DNA from: an uncultured Clostridia bacterium
Lineage (GTDB): Bacteria; Bacillota; Clostridia; TANB77; CAG-508
Direction: 5' to 3'
NCBI GenBank assembly: GCA_934167685.1
Contig: CAKPLQ010000027.1
Location: 1 to 21,327, forward strand
Length of the DNA: 21,327 bases
A program made the translations under genes and the position numbers. A model generated the notes under the pieces. The model was given only the letters and a program-made list of their open reading frames with translations. It ran no database searches and was not told where the DNA came from. This document shows, piece after piece, positions 10,501 to 16,610 of this stretch. The stretch's first letter is position 1. Each line of letters opens with the position of its first letter.

Positions 10501-11944
10501 ATGTTAGTTTTTGTGCGTTACTTACAACTGCTACTTTTTCTGGTGTTTTAAGTACTTGTTTTTCAAATGCCTTAATGATTGTGGCATCTTTATCATATTC
10601 GAATTCGGTTTTATTAAATTCTACAATTAATCTTTCTTTTTCTTCTTCAGTTACAATATCAATTTCACTAAGTCTAATCTCTTCTTTCGATACTACTTGT
10701 TTTATAATATTTAAAATTCTTTTATGTATTGCTTCTATATCTTTTTCTTTATAAATGCTTGTTTTATAATCATATGCAACATTTAAACTTCCTGTATCAT
10801 TTAAATCATATATCTGAATATCCATGTCTTCTGCACAACAACCATTAAATGTCCATTCTGTCTTATATTTTACATCTCCTTCTGTTTGTTGTGCATTTGT
10901 TATCTGATATGATAACAAGATATTATATAAATTTGGAATATTTTTATTCTTTTTCCTTAAATCTTCTAGCAAACATTGATATGAATATTTTTGATGTTTC
11001 AACATATCCATAGAATTCATTGCTATTTTTCTTGTAAATTGCTTAAACTCCAGTTTTTCATCTATATTTATCTTAAATGGCGCCATATTGATAAACATTC
11101 CTGCTGCTTGTTTTTCTTTGAAATTTGTTCTATTTAATATAGGTGTTCCAATAACAAACTCATCTAAGTTCGCAATTTCGCCTATATATATTGCATAAAT
11201 TGCCATGAAAAAATTATATAAAGAAATTCTATTTTCTTTACAATATTCTTTTATTTTTATAACTTGTTCTTTTTTTAATTCATATTGTTTTCTATTTCCT
11301 GCAGAAGTTACATTTTCTCTACTTTCTTTTAAACTTCCTGGTATTGTTGCAACTTCTGGTATTGTATTAAATTTTTCTATCCAATATTGTTTATCTTTAT
11401 TAAATTTTTCACTTTTTTGGTATTCTTGTTCAGATTTAATATAGTCCATATAAGAATATATGGCCTTTGTTTCAATTTCTTTATTTTGTTTTAGTGCTGA
11501 GTATGTTTTGATAATTTCATTACAAATAAGCGCAAGTGTCCACGCGTCTGAAATCAAATGGTGTATATTAAGCATAAAAGCCCCTTTACCATTTGCAAAT
11601 TTAAAGATATAAAAATTAAATAATTTTGAATTTTCTAATTTAAATGTTGTTTTTACTATTTTTTCTCGCTCTGTTTCTAATTCTTTTTCGCTCGCGATAT
11701 TAATAGTGCGTATCTGTATTTTTTTTCTTTCAGATAGCACCTGTTTTACATTTCCATTTTCTAATTTGAACTCTAACCAGAAATTGTCGTGTTTTTTGCA
11801 CACAATTTTTATAGACTTTTCTAATTTATCAAAGTCCACCTTCTCCTGTATTATAGCAGTACCACATATATTATTTATACTACTTCCTAAATAATACTGT
11901 TCTGTAACCCAGATTGATTTCTGAGCATTTGTTAAATTCCCCAT
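4529..11944 (-). CDS. Dimodular NRPS, C-A-T-C-A-T-reductase
   Basis: 2471 residues. Condensation 1 (about 5-435) has HHLISDA (128-134). Adenylation 1 (450-940) has YTSGSTGKPKG, FDIFGLEMW, YGPTE and NGKIDRK. Carrier 1 has S987 in LGGDS. Condensation 2 (1040-1470) has HHIVMDG (1170-1176). Adenylation 2 (1485-1980) has YTSGSTGLPKG, FDIFVFE, YGPSE and NGKIDKK. Carrier 2 has S2028. A terminal NAD(P)H reductase (2100-2471) has TGVTGFLG and the YxxxK pair Y2277/K2281. It should assemble a dipeptide and release it as an aldehyde. Pocket residues read DILQLGMIWK for module 1, near the glycine code, and DIFQTAGVFK for module 2, which I cannot assign. There is no epimerase or thioesterase. ATG 11944 is preferred because the in-frame ATG at 11956 directly abuts aaaagg. 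Confidence 0.96.
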   Translation of the reverse strand: MGNLTNAQKSIWVTEQYYLGSSINNICGTAIIQEKVDFDKLEKSIKIVCKKHDNFWLEFKLENGNVKQVLSERKKIQIRTINIASEKELETEREKIVKTTFKLENSKLFNFYIFKFANGKGAFMLNIHHLISDAWTLALICNEIIKTYSALKQNKEIETKAIYSYMDYIKSEQEYQKSEKFNKDKQYWIEKFNTIPEVATIPGSLKESRENVTSAGNRKQYELKKEQVIKIKEYCKENRISLYNFFMAIYAIYIGEIANLDEFVIGTPILNRTNFKEKQAAGMFINMAPFKINIDEKLEFKQFTRKIAMNSMDMLKHQKYSYQCLLEDLRKKNKNIPNLYNILLSYQITNAQQTEGDVKYKTEWTFNGCCAEDMDIQIYDLNDTGSLNVAYDYKTSIYKEKDIEAIHKRILNIIKQVVSKEEIRLSEIDIVTEEEKERLIVEFNKTEFEYDKDATIIKAFEKQVLKTPEKVAVVSNAQKLTYKELNEKANQLARQIIKAGIKPNDIIGIMLNRSPEMLIGLIAILKCGATYLPIDPEYPQDRIKYMLENSETKLVLVNDKTKGYVLDNCNIINIDLEDKEKYSKENINLKIEAESLAYLIYTSGSTGKPKGVMVTNKNLNNFVKGMKEIIEFAPNKNMVSVTTVCFDIFGLEMWCTLTSGMTLILANENEQNMPSLLNKLCLENNVNMIQTTPSRYSTIFENKENLTFTKNITDILVGGESIGNKLLSKMQRLTHAKIFNMYGPTETTIWSTVKELTKEKSIIIGKPIANTQCYILNKNHKLLPFEVPGELYIGGDGVSNGYLKREELNKEKFIKNPFKENDRIYNTNDLAYYNENGDITHLGRTDFQVKIRGFRVELGEIENAIEKDSNIIQTIVVKRKLNNNREALIAYYTSSGEESNTIKDRLNKELPEYMVPQYFVRLEKFPHTQNGKIDRKSLPEPNFNDNNNEVVKPRNEIDRKLVKIVEKMLQVDKVGINNTLLELGGDSLTAITLSTKILSKFNVQINIKDILTTYSIKDMSDYIAENQSKDMLKNKIEKAPIQEAYPLSSAQKRIYYNVKMIGDNNLVYNMPGGVLVDKILDLDKIKIAFNKILKRHSILRTRFVLKNDNIMQEIEENVDGLISVFYNKENEIEKFTRKFSKPFKLEKEPLIRMEVHYIDNKKTFVLMDAHHIVMDGISLNNFIIEFERLYNGDNLKNIPIQYKDYAVWEEKYNKNEEIKQTENYWINKFKNSDFEQLNLPYDYKMNANRSYKGNKITNVIDEKRFRKIERFAKKIGTSPYMFFISAFYTLLYKYTGQNEIILGSPIANRTQNELKRMIGMFVNNIVTKANINDEKTFLEFLNEMKEQILDDLSQQPYPFDMLVKKLGIKADNSRNPLFDVMFTYQNKEENTLKLDNTETQVVEINNNISKFNLSLEIKPKVHTINIEYCTDLFKKETIERLFEHYMNTIDFIMQDINAKIKDIEIISETEKNEILYKFNDTQMDYQKDKTIAELFETQADKTPNNIAVVFEGKQLTYKELNEKANELARYLREEKNIKPNDIVGVMLPRSLELIPTLIGVLKSGACYIPIDPTYPEKRIEYMLENSDAKVLITNEELFEKMNFENKINIYDEQISNKSESNVKLINKPGDTAYIIYTSGSTGLPKGVVLKHQSLSNLCAYLNKNVDFLKEKCEYKNIASVTTVSFDIFVFETLVCLQKGLKIVLANEDEQRIPQLLNELIKKNDVQLIQMTPSRMQIFLDNIEDMPNLNQLKYVTLAGEALPLKLRDELLKLGVRKVYNGYGPSETTVFSTFTDVTENKEINIGVPLANTQIYILDKNLKTVPVGVAGEMYIAGDGVGKGYLNREDLTSERYIENPFIENSIMYKTGDVCKYDNSGKIYYLGRADNQVKVRGLRIELDEIENEMLGFPAIKKAKVVKQLIGNREIISAYYIAVKRIRINELRRYLSYRLPNYMVPSYFTALDKFPYTPNGKIDKKALPVPNGVLQSEKNKYVAPKTDLEVKLVAIWEKVLNTKPIGIKDNFFELGGDSILAMNLNVQLLKITDKITYSDIFAYPTISQLADKIEEKLQRKEEKDDLSYLNEKYKNILKENMKIPEQLSVNKFENILLTGVTGFLGVHILDEFLKNESGKIYVIIRKEPGMTIEEKLIGKLHYYFGNEYDKYVNNRIIALEGDIAKDGFGLNQEELFKLGNSIDVIVNSAAKVSHYGNYQEFYNTNVKSVEKLINFADTFKKKLFHISTLSVSGNALVDQYYMEQEFSEEIDFCENNFYIGQSLENVYIRSKFEAEKRILDAILKGTDAYILRVGNLMPRMSDGKFQENISENAYISRLKAFIKLGVIPQYLEDDYMEFTPIDYTATAIMKIIKYTNNENRIYHIFNNNHVFVKDVLKIIKDIKIVENEIFKEKIKKVLRSENSDLANLLLNDLDKNLNLNYNSNIKIKSEHTVKLLEKYKFNWPRINSKYIEYVLDLIKGE
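4534..4540 (-). promoter_or_regulatory. Ribosome binding site of the kinase inside the NRPS 3' end
   Basis: Minus-strand aaaggag covers the Lys-Gly-Glu codons just before the synthetase TGA (4529-4531), 11 bases upstream of the kinase ATG. This is direct evidence for translational coupling. Confidence 0.8.
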
Positions 11945-11998
11945 TTTCCCTAACATCCTTTTTATAATTATATACTTGCGTATAATTCATACTCTCTT

Positions 11999-12027
11999 AT
12001 TGTAGCATCTTTTGACAAATTTTGCAA
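11999..12027 (-). promoter_or_regulatory. Promoter of the NRPS-kinase operon
   Basis: Minus strand: TTGCAA (12022-12027), 17 bp, TACAAT (11999-12004) preceded by TGC (extended -10). The predicted start is about 48 bases before the ATG at 11944. Confidence 0.65.
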
Positions 12028-12046
12028 TTTTTTCCGCAAAATTTGT
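12015..12046. promoter_or_regulatory. Perfect 11-bp inverted repeat, candidate operator
   Basis: acaaattttgc (12015-12025) and gcaaaatttgt (12036-12046) are exact inverted copies 10 bases apart. The left arm covers the -35 of the NRPS promoter and the right arm overlaps the candidate -35 of htrA. No gene ends here, so a terminator role is unlikely. The regulator is unknown. Confidence 0.55.
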
Positions 12047-12071
12047 ATTTTTTTATTCTTATGACTAAATT
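12043..12071 (+). promoter_or_regulatory. Candidate promoter of htrA
   Basis: TTGTAT (12043-12048), 17 bp, TAAATT (12066-12071). Both boxes are imperfect matches. The predicted start is about 30 bases before the ATG at 12109. Confidence 0.4.
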
Positions 12072-12108
12072 CTAAAAAAATGATTCATAATAATTTTAGG
12101 TGATTTAT

Positions 12109-13221
12109 ATGTTAAAGAAAATCAGAAATTTATTTATAATTACAATTGTTGTTTGTGCAATTATTATAATTGCATATTATTTTTATTCTACATATCTTAA
12201 TATTGATATTAACAGCTCAGAATATGAAACTCAGCGCGTTGAATCCACAGTTCCTTTACAAACAGTGGAAAACTCTACTCAAGAAAGCCTAACTATTGCG
12301 GATATGTTAGAAAAAGTTTCTGAAAGTGTTGTCGGAATTTCTAAGATTAAGACCAAATCTAATTCAATATTTTCTTCAAATAATAATATCAATGAACTCG
12401 GCCTAGGTTCTGGCATTATCGTATCTAGCAATGGATACATTTTAAGCAATTGCCATGTAACTGGTGAAAAATCAACAACATGTTATATTACTTTAGAAAA
12501 CGGATATACCTACGAAGGCTCAGTTGTTTGGTGTGATGCTGATTTAGATTTATCTATAACTAAGATTAATGCTTCAAATTTACCTTTTGCCACAATTGGT
12601 AATTCTTCTTCCATAAAACCTGGTGAAACAGTTTATGCTATTGGCAACCCTATAGGTTATGAATTTCGAAAAACTATTACTTCTGGAATTATAAGTGCTA
12701 CTAATAGGACAATTAAACTTGAAGAAAATGGCGCTACTTCTTATATGACTGATTTAATTCAAACAGATGCTTCTATAAACCCAGGAAACAGTGGTGGCCC
12801 TTTACTTTCTACTACTGGAGAAGTTATTGGTGTTAATACAGTAAAAATAACATCAGCAGAGGGCATAGGATGTGCCGTTCCTGCTAATGTTGTAAAACCT
12901 GTTATTGATAAGTTTGTTTCTGATAATAAATTTGATGAGCCTTATCTTGGAATTTATGCTTATGATAAAGAAGTTATACCATATCTTGCATCTAATTCAA
13001 GTTTTTCTTCTGGAATCTATGTTGTTTTAATTACAGCTGATAGCCCTGCATTTTCTAGTGGAATTCAAAAAGGCGATATTATAACTTCTATTGATGACAA
13101 ACAAATTAACAATATGATTGAGCTAAGAAAATATATTTATTCCAAATCCCCTGGAGATACTATTTCTATTAATATTAGTCGTGGTTATATTACAAAAACT
13201 TTTAATATTAAATTAAAATAA
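12109..13221 (+). CDS. htrA: Membrane-anchored HtrA/DegP-family serine protease
   Basis: 370 residues. An N-terminal signal-anchor helix (about 7-26) places the rest outside the membrane. A Ser/Thr/Asn-rich linker leads to a trypsin-like domain (about 65-270) with the catalytic triad H116 (SNCHVTGE), D147 (DADLDLSI) and S228 (PGNSGGP). One PDZ domain follows (about 278-365; SPAFSSGIQKGDIITSID). The family degrades or refolds damaged envelope proteins. ATG at 12109 is chosen because aggtga (12098-12103) is 5 bases upstream; the in-frame GTG at 12100 overlaps that site. The gene is divergent from the synthetase operon and shares its intergenic region. No strong terminator follows it, only a weak imperfect hairpin at about 13231-13252. 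Confidence 0.93.
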   Translation: MLKKIRNLFIITIVVCAIIIIAYYFYSTYLNIDINSSEYETQRVESTVPLQTVENSTQESLTIADMLEKVSESVVGISKIKTKSNSIFSSNNNINELGLGSGIIVSSNGYILSNCHVTGEKSTTCYITLENGYTYEGSVVWCDADLDLSITKINASNLPFATIGNSSSIKPGETVYAIGNPIGYEFRKTITSGIISATNRTIKLEENGATSYMTDLIQTDASINPGNSGGPLLSTTGEVIGVNTVKITSAEGIGCAVPANVVKPVIDKFVSDNKFDEPYLGIYAYDKEVIPYLASNSSFSSGIYVVLITADSPAFSSGIQKGDIITSIDDKQINNMIELRKYIYSKSPGDTISINISRGYITKTFNIKLK

Positions 13222-13244
13222 TATTAAAAACTTTTCAAAAAAAC

Positions 13245-13273
13245 TTGAAAAATTCTTTATTTAACAGTATAAT
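13245..13273 (+). promoter_or_regulatory. Promoter of tRNA-Arg
   Basis: TTGAAA (13245-13250), 17 bp, consensus TATAAT (13268-13273). The predicted start is about 9 bases before the tRNA. Confidence 0.7.
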
Positions 13274-13288
13274 AGATATTGTTAAGTT

Positions 13289-13365
<77 letters not shown>

Positions 13366-13366
13366 C

Positions 13367-13398
13367 TTCCTCTATTTGTTTTCTCAAGTAGAGAGGGA
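13367..13398 (+). other. Hairpin in the tRNA 3' trailer
   Basis: cctctatttg (13369-13378) pairs with caagtagagagg (13385-13396) with a 2-base bulge, between the tRNA CCA end and the terminator. It may assist 3' processing; no other role is evident. Confidence 0.4.
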
Positions 13399-13401
13399 TG
13401 G

Positions 13402-13433
13402 CAAAACATCAACCATTTCTGGTTGATGTTTTG
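13402..13433. terminator. Bidirectional terminator for tRNA-Arg and groEL
   Basis: A perfect 13-bp stem (13402-13414 with 13421-13433; arm caaaacatcaacc) has a 6-base loop and is followed by ttttattttta on the plus strand. groEL converges on it from the other side. Confidence 0.85.
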
Positions 13434-13441
13434 TTTTATTT

Positions 13442-15079
13442 TTAATACATTCCTCCCATTCCATTATCCATTTCGTGATTGTTTCCACATCCACAACCTT
13501 TAGGTTCTGGCGCATCTGCTACTAGACTTTCAGTTGTTAATACCATAGCAGCAATTGATGCTGCATTTTGTAAAGCACTTCTTGTAACTTTAGTTGGGTC
13601 TACAATTCCAGCCTTTTTCATATCAACATATTGTTCTTTATCTGCATCAAATCCAAATCCGTCTGCTGATTTCTTTACATTTTCTAATATAACTGCTGGT
13701 TCAAGTCCTGCATTTCTTGCAATCTGTTTAACTGGTTCTTCTAATGCTTTTAATACTATTTCTGCACCTAGTTTCTCTCCACCAGTTAAAGATTTAGCTA
13801 TTTTTTCTACTGATGGCATAATATTTACATATGTTGTTCCTCCACCAGCTACAATTCCTTCTTCTACTGCTGCTTTTGTTGCTGATAACGCATCTTCTAT
13901 TCTTAGTTTTTTGTCTTTCATTTCAACTTCTGTTGCTGCACCAACTCCAATTACTGCAACTCCTCCAGCAATTTTAGCTAATCTTTCTTGTAAATTTTCT
14001 TTATCAAATTCACTCTTTGTTTCTTCTATTTGAGCTCTTATTTGTTTTACTCTAGCAGCAATCTTTTCTTTGTCTCCTGCACCATCAACAATTATTGTAT
14101 TTTCTTTTTGTACTTTAATTTGTTTTGCCCTACCTAATTGTCCTATTTGTGTATCTTTTAATTCCATTCCTAAATCTTGTGATATTACTTCTCCACCTGT
14201 TAAAATTGCCATATCTTCTAGCATTGCTTTTCTCTTATCACCAAATCCAGGAGCCTTAACTGCTACAACATTTAATACTCCTCTTAACTTGTTTAATATC
14301 AATGTTGATAAAGCTTCACTTTCAATATCATCACATACAATTACTAATTTTCCTGATGATTGCATTAAATTTTCTAGTAATGGTAATATTTCTTGAATAT
14401 TACTTATTTTTCTATCTGTTATTAATATATATGGATTATCTATTATGGCTTCCATTTTTTCAGTATCTGTTACCATATATGGAGATACATATCCTTTGTC
14501 AAATTGCATTCCTTCTACTACATTTAATTCTGTTTGTGATGTTTTTGATTCTTCGATTGTTATTACACCATCTTTTGATACTTTCTCCATTGCATCTGCA
14601 ATTAATTCTCCAACTTCTGCATTATTTGCAGATATACTTGCAACCCTTGCTATATCTTCTTTTCCATTTACTGGTGAAGTAATTTCTTTTAATTCTGCAA
14701 CTGCTCCATCTACTGCTTTTTCTATACCTCTTTTTATTGCCATTGGGTCAGCTCCTGCTGCAACATTTTTTACTCCTTCTTTTATCATTGCTTGTGCTAA
14801 AACTGTTGCTGTTGTAGTTCCGTCTCCTGCTACATCATTTGTTTTTGTTGATACTTCTTTTACTAAACGAGCTCCCATGTTTTCAAATTTATCTTCTAAT
14901 TCGATTTCTTTTGCTATTGTTACACCATCATTTGTAATTAATGGTGCTCCATAGCTTTTGTCTAATACTACATTTCTTCCTTTTGGTCCTAATGTAACTT
15001 TTACTGTATCTGCTAATTTATTAACACCTTCTAATAAAGATTTTCTTGCATCTTCTCCAAATTTAATTTGTTTTGCCAT
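13442..15079 (-). CDS. groEL: Chaperonin GroEL
   Basis: 545 residues, full length for the family, matching throughout: MAKQIKFGEDAR start, GPKGRNVVLDKSYGAP, NDGVTIAKEIEL, ATP-site GDGTTT (85-90) and closing GMGGMY. It forms the 14-mer folding chamber in the cytoplasm with GroES. ATG at 15079 is chosen because aaagga lies 9 bases upstream; an in-frame ATG at 15088 abuts that site. The tail is unusual, with a Cys-Gly-Cys-Gly motif (C529, C531) and NNH just before the Gly-Met end. It is co-transcribed with groES 23 bases upstream and is under CIRCE control. Confidence 0.98.
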   Translation of the reverse strand: MAKQIKFGEDARKSLLEGVNKLADTVKVTLGPKGRNVVLDKSYGAPLITNDGVTIAKEIELEDKFENMGARLVKEVSTKTNDVAGDGTTTATVLAQAMIKEGVKNVAAGADPMAIKRGIEKAVDGAVAELKEITSPVNGKEDIARVASISANNAEVGELIADAMEKVSKDGVITIEESKTSQTELNVVEGMQFDKGYVSPYMVTDTEKMEAIIDNPYILITDRKISNIQEILPLLENLMQSSGKLVIVCDDIESEALSTLILNKLRGVLNVVAVKAPGFGDKRKAMLEDMAILTGGEVISQDLGMELKDTQIGQLGRAKQIKVQKENTIIVDGAGDKEKIAARVKQIRAQIEETKSEFDKENLQERLAKIAGGVAVIGVGAATEVEMKDKKLRIEDALSATKAAVEEGIVAGGGTTYVNIMPSVEKIAKSLTGGEKLGAEIVLKALEEPVKQIARNAGLEPAVILENVKKSADGFGFDADKEQYVDMKKAGIVDPTKVTRSALQNAASIAAMVLTTESLVADAPEPKGCGCGNNHEMDNGMGGMY

Positions 15080-15102
15080 TCTAATCATTCCTTTCTTTTA
15101 AA

Positions 15103-15384
15103 TTATTTTACTATTGCTAATATATCTTCTTCTCTTAAAATAATGTAATCTTCGCCTTCATATTTTACTTCTGTTCCTCCATATTTGCTAACTACTACAT
15201 TATCTCCTTTTTTTACTTCCATTTCTTCTCTTTTTCCATCTATTAATCTTCCTGGTCCTACTTCAATAACTTCTGCTATTTGTGGCTTTTCTTGTGCTGA
15301 ACTAGCTAAGATTATTCCACTTTTTGTAGTTTCCTCACTTTCTTTCATTTTTATTAATACTCTGTCTGCTAATGGTTTTATCAT
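15103..15384 (-). CDS. groES: Co-chaperonin GroES
   Basis: 93 residues, typical length. Family landmarks are IKPLADRVLIKM at the start, the mobile-loop segment EETTKSGIILASSAQEKPQ (about 17-35) and the conserved VVSKYGGTEVKYEGEDY near the end. It caps GroEL and co-operates in ATP-driven folding. ATG at 15384 has an ideal aaaggagg site. It is the first gene of the groES-groEL operon, behind a consensus promoter with a CIRCE operator in the leader. Confidence 0.98.
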   Translation of the reverse strand: MIKPLADRVLIKMKESEETTKSGIILASSAQEKPQIAEVIEVGPGRLIDGKREEMEVKKGDNVVVSKYGGTEVKYEGEDYIILREEDILAIVK

Positions 15385-15417
15385 AAATATTACCTCCTTT
15401 ATTTTGCTAACCTCTTA

Positions 15418-15444
15418 TTAGCACTCTTTCATATCGACTGCCAA
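15418..15444 (-). promoter_or_regulatory. CIRCE operator (HrcA site) of groESL
   Basis: Plus strand: TTAGCACTC, 9 bases, GACTGCCAA. The left half is the exact consensus and the right half has two mismatches to GAGTGCTAA. It lies just downstream of the -10 box, the usual place for HrcA repression. Confidence 0.85.
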
Positions 15445-15445
15445 T

Positions 15446-15474
15446 AATATATACCCATTTTTTTATATTGTCAA
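15446..15474 (-). promoter_or_regulatory. Promoter of groESL
   Basis: Minus strand: consensus TTGACA (15469-15474), 17 bp, TATATT (15446-15451), directly upstream of the CIRCE element. Confidence 0.85.
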
Positions 15475-15569
15475 TAGGTTTATTCAATTTTCACACAAAG
15501 TTCACATTTGCATTTATTTTATTTTATGTAAGCACCTTGAAATTTATAACCAAAATTAGTCATAAATGT

Positions 15570-15598
15570 TTGCTAATTGCATATATATATGTTATAAT
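15570..15598 (+). promoter_or_regulatory. Promoter of the 304-residue unknown gene
   Basis: TTGCTA (15570-15575), 17 bp, consensus TATAAT (15593-15598). The predicted start is about 42 bases before the ATG at 15647. Confidence 0.7.
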
Positions 15599-15646
15599 CA
15601 TTTCATATGTAACTAAAAAACAATTCTACCAAGGAGGTAAGTGTAT

Positions 15647-16561
15647 ATGGGAATTGCTACTCGGGAATTTGAAATAGCAATGGAAACATTTGGGGCAGAA
15701 AGGTTAGAAACAAATTATGGTCATTCAATGCCAAGCTTTAAAATCGGGAATATAGTTCTTGTTCATTCAGGACTTGATTTTGTTGTTCAGCAGGAAAATC
15801 GTGCACCGATTGATATTGTCAAAAAGGCTCATACTGAATTAGGTATACGGCGTAAAGATATTATTCAGTGGAACGAAATCCGTTCATTACGTGGATTATT
15901 TACATTTGCGCTAATGGTGGAAGACCGATATTCCAAAAATGCTGTTAATAATTTAATTAACAAAACCTATCTTACTTTATTACAAAATTCACTGTTAAAG
16001 AGATGTATAACAGCTCCTTATACTGGAATCAATTTATCAAACTCAAGCGCATTATATGATTTGCTTATTCGGTATGATAACATAATAAATCCTTTTAGTC
16101 ATGACACACATAAAAAAATGCCTTCGGAATACTTAGATGATTTATTATTAGATTTCAGTTTTGACACAAAACACTTTGCTACTCCAAATATGTCACTTGG
16201 TTTATCATCAGAAGATTCTTCTGTACAGTTTGTTTCTTCACCTGATATTCTGATATATTATGCTGAATATTTAAATGATGAAACAAAAGCAACTTATAAT
16301 GGATATACATCTTTTGAACATTGTTTTATTACTGATTTGGATAATAGTTCTACAGATGAGATTTTAACTATCAATATCTATAGCCTTTACTCAAATAGTA
16401 CTAATTTGAATATCAGTCTGAAGACAGGTTTAGCCTGGAATACTGACCAGCGAGAATTGTCAGTACCGCTTACAGACTCTCAATTAGATTTCATAATTGA
16501 ACATTTAGAAAAGTGTATTTCCACAATTACAAAAACCATTACAAGTAAAATAATAATTTAA
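15647..16561 (+). CDS. Unrecognised 304-residue protein, possible acquired gene
   Basis: I do not recognise this family. ATG at 15647 has aaggagg (15631-15637) 9 bases upstream. No signal peptide or membrane helix is visible, so it should be cytoplasmic. The N-terminal third is the most distinctive part (GAERLETNYGHSMPSFKIGN, then IVLVHSGLDFVV, GIRRKDIIQWNEIRSLRGLF). The middle and C-terminal parts are rich in Ser, Asn, Asp and Leu with alternating beta-like stretches (ILTINIYSLYSNSTNLNISL). Arginine codons are mostly CGN (9 of 11 by my count), while the neighbouring genes largely use AGA, which suggests a different origin. It is monocistronic, with its own promoter and a GC-rich terminator, between groESL and pyrG, both on the other strand. 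Confidence 0.75.
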   Translation: MGIATREFEIAMETFGAERLETNYGHSMPSFKIGNIVLVHSGLDFVVQQENRAPIDIVKKAHTELGIRRKDIIQWNEIRSLRGLFTFALMVEDRYSKNAVNNLINKTYLTLLQNSLLKRCITAPYTGINLSNSSALYDLLIRYDNIINPFSHDTHKKMPSEYLDDLLLDFSFDTKHFATPNMSLGLSSEDSSVQFVSSPDILIYYAEYLNDETKATYNGYTSFEHCFITDLDNSSTDEILTINIYSLYSNSTNLNISLKTGLAWNTDQRELSVPLTDSQLDFIIEHLEKCISTITKTITSKIII

Positions 16562-16581
16562 CTTCCATGTTGAGAATTTTA

Positions 16582-16607
16582 AAAGGCGCCCTACATAGGG
16601 TGCCTTT
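16582..16607. terminator. Terminator between the unknown gene and pyrG
   Basis: An 11-bp stem with one G-T pair (16582-16592 with 16597-16607; aaaggcgccct) and a 4-base loop. It is GC-rich for this genome. An imperfect T tract follows on either strand. Confidence 0.75.
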
Positions 16608-16610
16608 CTA

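Noticed and set aside
6002..10594. Repeated DNA between the two adenylation domains
   Set aside because: The similarity follows conserved A-domain motifs and reflects paralogous modules, not a recent duplication or mobile repeat.
12015..12046. The inverted repeat as an intrinsic terminator
   Set aside because: No gene on either strand ends upstream of it; both flanking genes point away from it.
13479..14954. Several long plus-strand frames opposite groEL
   Set aside because: groEL is complete and conserved on the minus strand; these frames mirror its codon bias and lack start signals.
15468..15677. 69-codon plus-strand frame before the 304-residue gene
   Set aside because: It spans the groESL and downstream gene promoters and overlaps the next gene out of frame.
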